This document shows, one piece after another, positions 4,529 through 7,073 of a DNA stretch of 7,073 nucleotides. A program made the translations under genes and the position numbers. Location of the stretch: NCBI GenBank assembly GCA_026993285.1, contig JALWTZ010000171.1, positions 1 to 7,073 on the forward strand, in the 5' to 3' direction. A model generated the notes under the pieces. That model was not told the origin of the DNA. It did no database searches and saw only the letters and a program-made list of their open reading frames with translations. The first letter of the stretch is position 1, and each line of letters begins with the position of its first letter. The DNA is from Lysobacterales bacterium (GTDB lineage: Bacteria; Pseudomonadota; Gammaproteobacteria; Xanthomonadales; S139-57).

Positions 4529-5805
4529 GGGGCGCGGAGGACTTCCAGACCGCCCATGTAGGGGCGCAGTACTTCCGGCACCACCACCGAGCCGTCGGCC
4601 TGCTGGTAGTTTTCCAGCACGGCCACCAGCGTGCGGCCCACGGCCAGGCCGGAGCCGTTGAGGGTGTGCAGCAGTTCCGGCTTGCCGGTTTCCGGGTTGC
4701 GCCAGCGGGCCTTCATCCGCCGGGCCTGGAAGTCGGCGGTGTTGCTGCAGGAGGAGATTTCCCGATAGCAGTTTTGCGCCGGCAGCCAGACTTCCAGGTC
4801 GTAGGTCTTGGCGGCGGAAAAGCCCATGTCGCCGGTACAGAGGGTGAGCACGCGGTAGGGCAGCCCCAGTTTCTGCAGCACGGTTTCGGCGTGGCCGGTC
4901 AGGGCTTCCAGGGCCTGCCAGGAATCTTCCGGCTTGACGATCTGCACCAGTTCCACCTTTTCAAACTGGTGCTGGCGGATCATGCCGCGCACATCCTTGC
5001 CATAGCTGCCGGCTTCACGGCGGAAGCAGGGGGTGTGGCCGGTGATTTTCAGCGGCAGGCTGTCGGCATCGAGTATTTCTCCGCGCACGATATTGGTCAG
5101 CGGCACTTCCGCAGTGGGGATGAGGTAGCGCGGTGGCTCATCGGTAGTGGCGAAGGCATCGTCACCGAACTTGGGCAGCTGGCCGGTGCCGGTCATGGTT
5201 TCCGGGTTGACCAGAAAGGGCGGGATGACCTCGGTGTAGCCGTGTTCTTCCGTATGCAGGTCCAGCATGAACTGGGCCAGGGCGCGATGCAGCCGGGCCA
5301 GCGGCCCCTTGAGCAGGGTGAAGCGGCTGCCGGCCAGCTTGGCGGCGGTTTCGCTGTCCAGCCCGCCCAGGGCCTGGCCCAGGTCCACATGGTCGCGGGG
5401 TTCGAAGTCGAAGGCAGGCACCTCGCCCCAGCGGCGGATTTCCACATTGTCGTTTTCGTCCCTGCCTTCCGGCACGGATTCATGCGGCAGGTTGGGTACG
5501 CCCAGCAGGTAGTCGTCCAGCTGCTGCTTCAGTTCGGCCAGTGCCCGTTCGTTGGCCTTGAGTTGTTCGGAAAAGCGACCCACTTCCGCCATGATGGCCG
5601 AGGCATCTTCCCCGCGGGCCTTGGCCTGGCCGATTTCTTTGGATTTACGGTTGCGCTCGGCCTGCAACTGTTCGGTTTCCACCTGCAGGGCCTTGCGTTT
5701 TTCTTCCATTTCCTGAAGCCAGGCCACATCCAGGTCAAAGCCCCGGCGCTTGAGTTTTTCGGCGGTAGCGTGCAGGTCCTTGCGGATCAGTTGCGGGTCG
5801 AGCAT
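4525..5805 (-). CDS. serS: Seryl-tRNA synthetase
   Basis: A 426-aa class II synthetase that charges tRNA-Ser (and tRNA-Sec where present) with serine using ATP; cytoplasmic and essential. MLDPQLIRKD at the N-terminus leads into the long antiparallel coiled-coil arm (about 27-100) that grips the tRNA variable arm. The catalytic core has the TAEVPLTN loop (231-238), motif 2 FRREAGSYGKDVRGMIRQHQ (261-280) continuing FEKVELV, REISSCSNTADFQARR (348-363) and motif 3 NGSGLAVGRTLVAVLE (383-398). Length and all motifs are normal. The start at 5805 is preceded by CCGGAG, 10 nt upstream, and by crcB 16 bp away. The stop overlaps the rlmK start by 4 bp, suggesting coupled translation of two translation-related genes. 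Confidence 0.98.
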   Translation of the reverse strand: MLDPQLIRKDLHATAEKLKRRGFDLDVAWLQEMEEKRKALQVETEQLQAERNRKSKEIGQAKARGEDASAIMAEVGRFSEQLKANERALAELKQQLDDYLLGVPNLPHESVPEGRDENDNVEIRRWGEVPAFDFEPRDHVDLGQALGGLDSETAAKLAGSRFTLLKGPLARLHRALAQFMLDLHTEEHGYTEVIPPFLVNPETMTGTGQLPKFGDDAFATTDEPPRYLIPTAEVPLTNIVRGEILDADSLPLKITGHTPCFRREAGSYGKDVRGMIRQHQFEKVELVQIVKPEDSWQALEALTGHAETVLQKLGLPYRVLTLCTGDMGFSAAKTYDLEVWLPAQNCYREISSCSNTADFQARRMKARWRNPETGKPELLHTLNGSGLAVGRTLVAVLENYQQADGSVVVPEVLRPYMGGLEVLRAP

Positions 5806-5821
5806 GGGGAGAATACTCCGG

Positions 5822-6208
5822 TCAGATGAAAAAACGGCCGACTATTGTACCGGCCCAGGTGCCGGCAATACAGCCCGACAGGCTCAGGCTCATGTACAGG
5901 CCGGCGCGCAGCCATTCGCCGTTTTGCAGCATGAGCACATTTTCCAGCGAGAAAGTGGAAAAGGTGGTGAAGGCGCCGAGAAAGCCCACCACCACGGCCA
6001 TGCGCCAGGCGGCGTCCACTTCCGAGCGTTGCACGATGAGCACAAAGGCCAGGCCGATCAGCAGCGAGCCGAGCACATTGGCCGCCATTGTGCCCCAGGG
6101 GAAATCCCGTGGCAGCCACAGGTGGACCAGATGGCCGGTCCAGAAGCGCCCCAGCGCGCCCAGCGCCCCACCGAGGGCAATCCAGAACCAATGAGACCAT
6201 GGCATCAT
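5822..6208 (-). CDS. crcB: Fluoride channel CrcB/FluC
   Basis: A 128-aa inner-membrane protein of the CrcB/Fluc family, which as a dual-topology homodimer lets fluoride leave the cell. Four hydrophobic helices are visible (about 7-27, 38-59, 68-92, 102-126). Family motifs are GGALGALGRF (13-22), GTMAANVLGS with Asn44 (39-48) and GFLGAFTTFSTFSLE (75-89), which includes the pore Phe residues and the TTFSTF segment around the central Na+ site. Length is typical for a single-gene dual-topology Fluc. The start ATG overlaps the rarA stop (ATGA), and GGGAG lies 8 nt upstream. No fluoride riboswitch is expected or seen, since the gene sits inside an operon. Placement between rarA and serS is common in Gammaproteobacteria. 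Confidence 0.96.
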   Translation of the reverse strand: MMPWSHWFWIALGGALGALGRFWTGHLVHLWLPRDFPWGTMAANVLGSLLIGLAFVLIVQRSEVDAAWRMAVVVGFLGAFTTFSTFSLENVLMLQNGEWLRAGLYMSLSLSGCIAGTWAGTIVGRFFI

Positions 6209-7073
6209 GCGGGTTTCTCCCTTTCGTGCGGGTGTTCGCCACAGGCCTGTGCCCGTGCCTGGCGGAATTGTTGCAGTTTTTCCGCGATGCGCTGCTCCAG
6301 CCCACGCGCCGGTGGCTGGTAGAACACGGTTTCACCCAGCGCCTCGGGAAAACAGCGCTGCGAGGGGGCAAAGCCCTGTGGAAAATCGTGGTCGTACTGG
6401 TAGGCCTTGCCATAGTCCAGTGCTTTCATCAGTTGGGTGGGCGCGTTGCGCAGGGCCAACGGCACTTCCAGCGAACCGGTCTCCTTCACGGTTTTCATCG
6501 CCGCTTTCCAGGCGGTGTAGACGGCGTTGCTGCGCGGCGCGCAGGCCAGATACACCAGCGCCTGGGCGATGGCCAGCTCACCCTCGGGGCTACCCAGGCG
6601 TTCCTGTACTTCCCAGGCATTCAGCGCCAGTTGCAGGGCGCGCGGGTCGGCGTTGCCCACATCTTCCGAGGCCATGCGCACCACCCGGCGGGCTACATAC
6701 AGCGGGTCGCAGCCACCATCAAGCATGCGGGCGAACCAGTAGAGGGCGGCATCCGGGTTGGAGTTGCGTACCGACTTGTGCAGGGCGGAAATCTGGTCGT
6801 AGAAGGCCTCGCCGCCCTTATCGAAACGGCGCCAGCCCTCGCCGATGATCTGGCGCACGGTGTCCACATCCAGCAGCCCCTGTTCCCCGGCCAGGTCTGC
6901 GGCCATTTCCAGGCTGTTGAGCGCCCGGCGCACATCGCCATCGGCGGCCTGGGCCAGCAGTTGCAGAGCCTGGTTTTCAGCCCGCAGTTGCAAGTGACCC
7001 AGCCCGTGTTCCTGATCTTCCAGCGCCTGTTGCAGCCGCCGGAGAATGTCGGCTTCATCCACCGGCTGCAGCA
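6205..7073 (-). CDS. rarA: Replication-associated recombination protein A, C-terminal part (5' end beyond window)
   Basis: About 289 C-terminal residues of RarA/MgsA, a AAA+ ATPase of the clamp-loader type (WRNIP1/Mgs1 relatives) that acts at stalled replication forks and binds SSB. Visible are the end of the AAA+ lid (ADGDVRRALNSLEMAADL), the linker and the tetramerisation domain with FYDQISALHKSVRNSNPDAALYWFARML, DPLYVARRVVRMASEDVGNADPRALQLA, AIAQALVYLACAPRSNAVYTAW and LRNAPTQLMKALDYGKAYQYDHD. The Walker A and B motifs lie off the right edge. The GTG near 7062 is not the real start: the frame stays open to the edge with family-like sequence. The stop overlaps crcB by 4 bp. A poorly conserved charged tail ends the protein. 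Confidence 0.96.
   Translation of the reverse strand, partial: LQPVDEADILRRLQQALEDQEHGLGHLQLRAENQALQLLAQAADGDVRRALNSLEMAADLAGEQGLLDVDTVRQIIGEGWRRFDKGGEAFYDQISALHKSVRNSNPDAALYWFARMLDGGCDPLYVARRVVRMASEDVGNADPRALQLALNAWEVQERLGSPEGELAIAQALVYLACAPRSNAVYTAWKAAMKTVKETGSLEVPLALRNAPTQLMKALDYGKAYQYDHDFPQGFAPSQRCFPEALGETVFYQPPARGLEQRIAEKLQQFRQARAQACGEHPHEREKPA

Noticed and set aside
3455..4561. Long plus-strand ORF (368 codons) opposite rlmK
   Set aside because: Opposite-strand shadow of a high-GC gene. The minus-strand frame has all RlmK motifs; this one has low-complexity sequence with no family signature.
4666..5829. Long plus-strand ORF (387 codons) opposite serS
   Set aside because: Antisense shadow of serS, whose motifs 2 and 3 and coiled-coil arm are unmistakable.
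7060..7062. GTG as the start of rarA
   Set aside because: The frame remains open to the window edge with RarA-like sequence, and a start here would delete the whole AAA+ ATPase core.

Overview
The window joins two kinds of DNA. The right half (about 3518-7073) is GC-rich housekeeping chromosome of a gammaproteobacterial type. It reads right to left on the minus strand as rarA (5' end cut off by the window edge), crcB/fluC, serS and a stand-alone RlmK-type 23S rRNA methyltransferase. The genes are packed as an operon: 4-bp ATGA overlaps at rarA/crcB and serS/rlmK, and a 16-bp gap at crcB/serS. The rarA-crcB-serS order is common in Gammaproteobacteria; I cannot name the genus.

The left half (1-3347) is AT-richer and is an array of integron gene cassettes, all on the minus strand in the same direction as the operon. 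Four attC sites can be delimited (137-196, 640-703, 1251-1308, 1839-1910), plus a core site at 3341-3347 that starts the first cassette. In three complete cassettes the 7-bp core at the start (R') is the exact complement of the 7-bp core at the end (R''), as expected for excisable cassettes: GTTAGAT/ATCTAAC, GTTAGCG/CGCTAAC and GTTCGGC/GCCGAAC. The fourth cassette matches only partly.

In reading order the cassettes carry: (1) a 473-aa ApeA-like protein with a C-terminal HEPN RNase motif, a family known for antiphage abortive infection; (2) a 172-aa predicted lipoprotein with a small beta-barrel-like domain; (3) a type II toxin-antitoxin pair in which the antitoxin is intact but the ParE/RelE-like toxin has an in-frame TGA at codon 57; (4) a 138-aa three-helix membrane protein of unknown function; and (5) the first ~140 bp of a further cassette.

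No integrase gene lies between the array and the rlmK operon, where attI/intI would normally sit. Instead there is a 21-bp perfect inverted repeat that itself contains cassette core sequences, overlapped by a 32-codon ORF. That ORF ends 9 nt before the apeA start, which has no visible ribosome binding site. The array therefore looks like an integrase-less cassette cluster (CALIN) or a cassette insertion at a genomic site, and the cassettes may depend on transcription and translation entering from the upstream operon. The most notable content is the single-gene HEPN defence candidate in first-cassette position.
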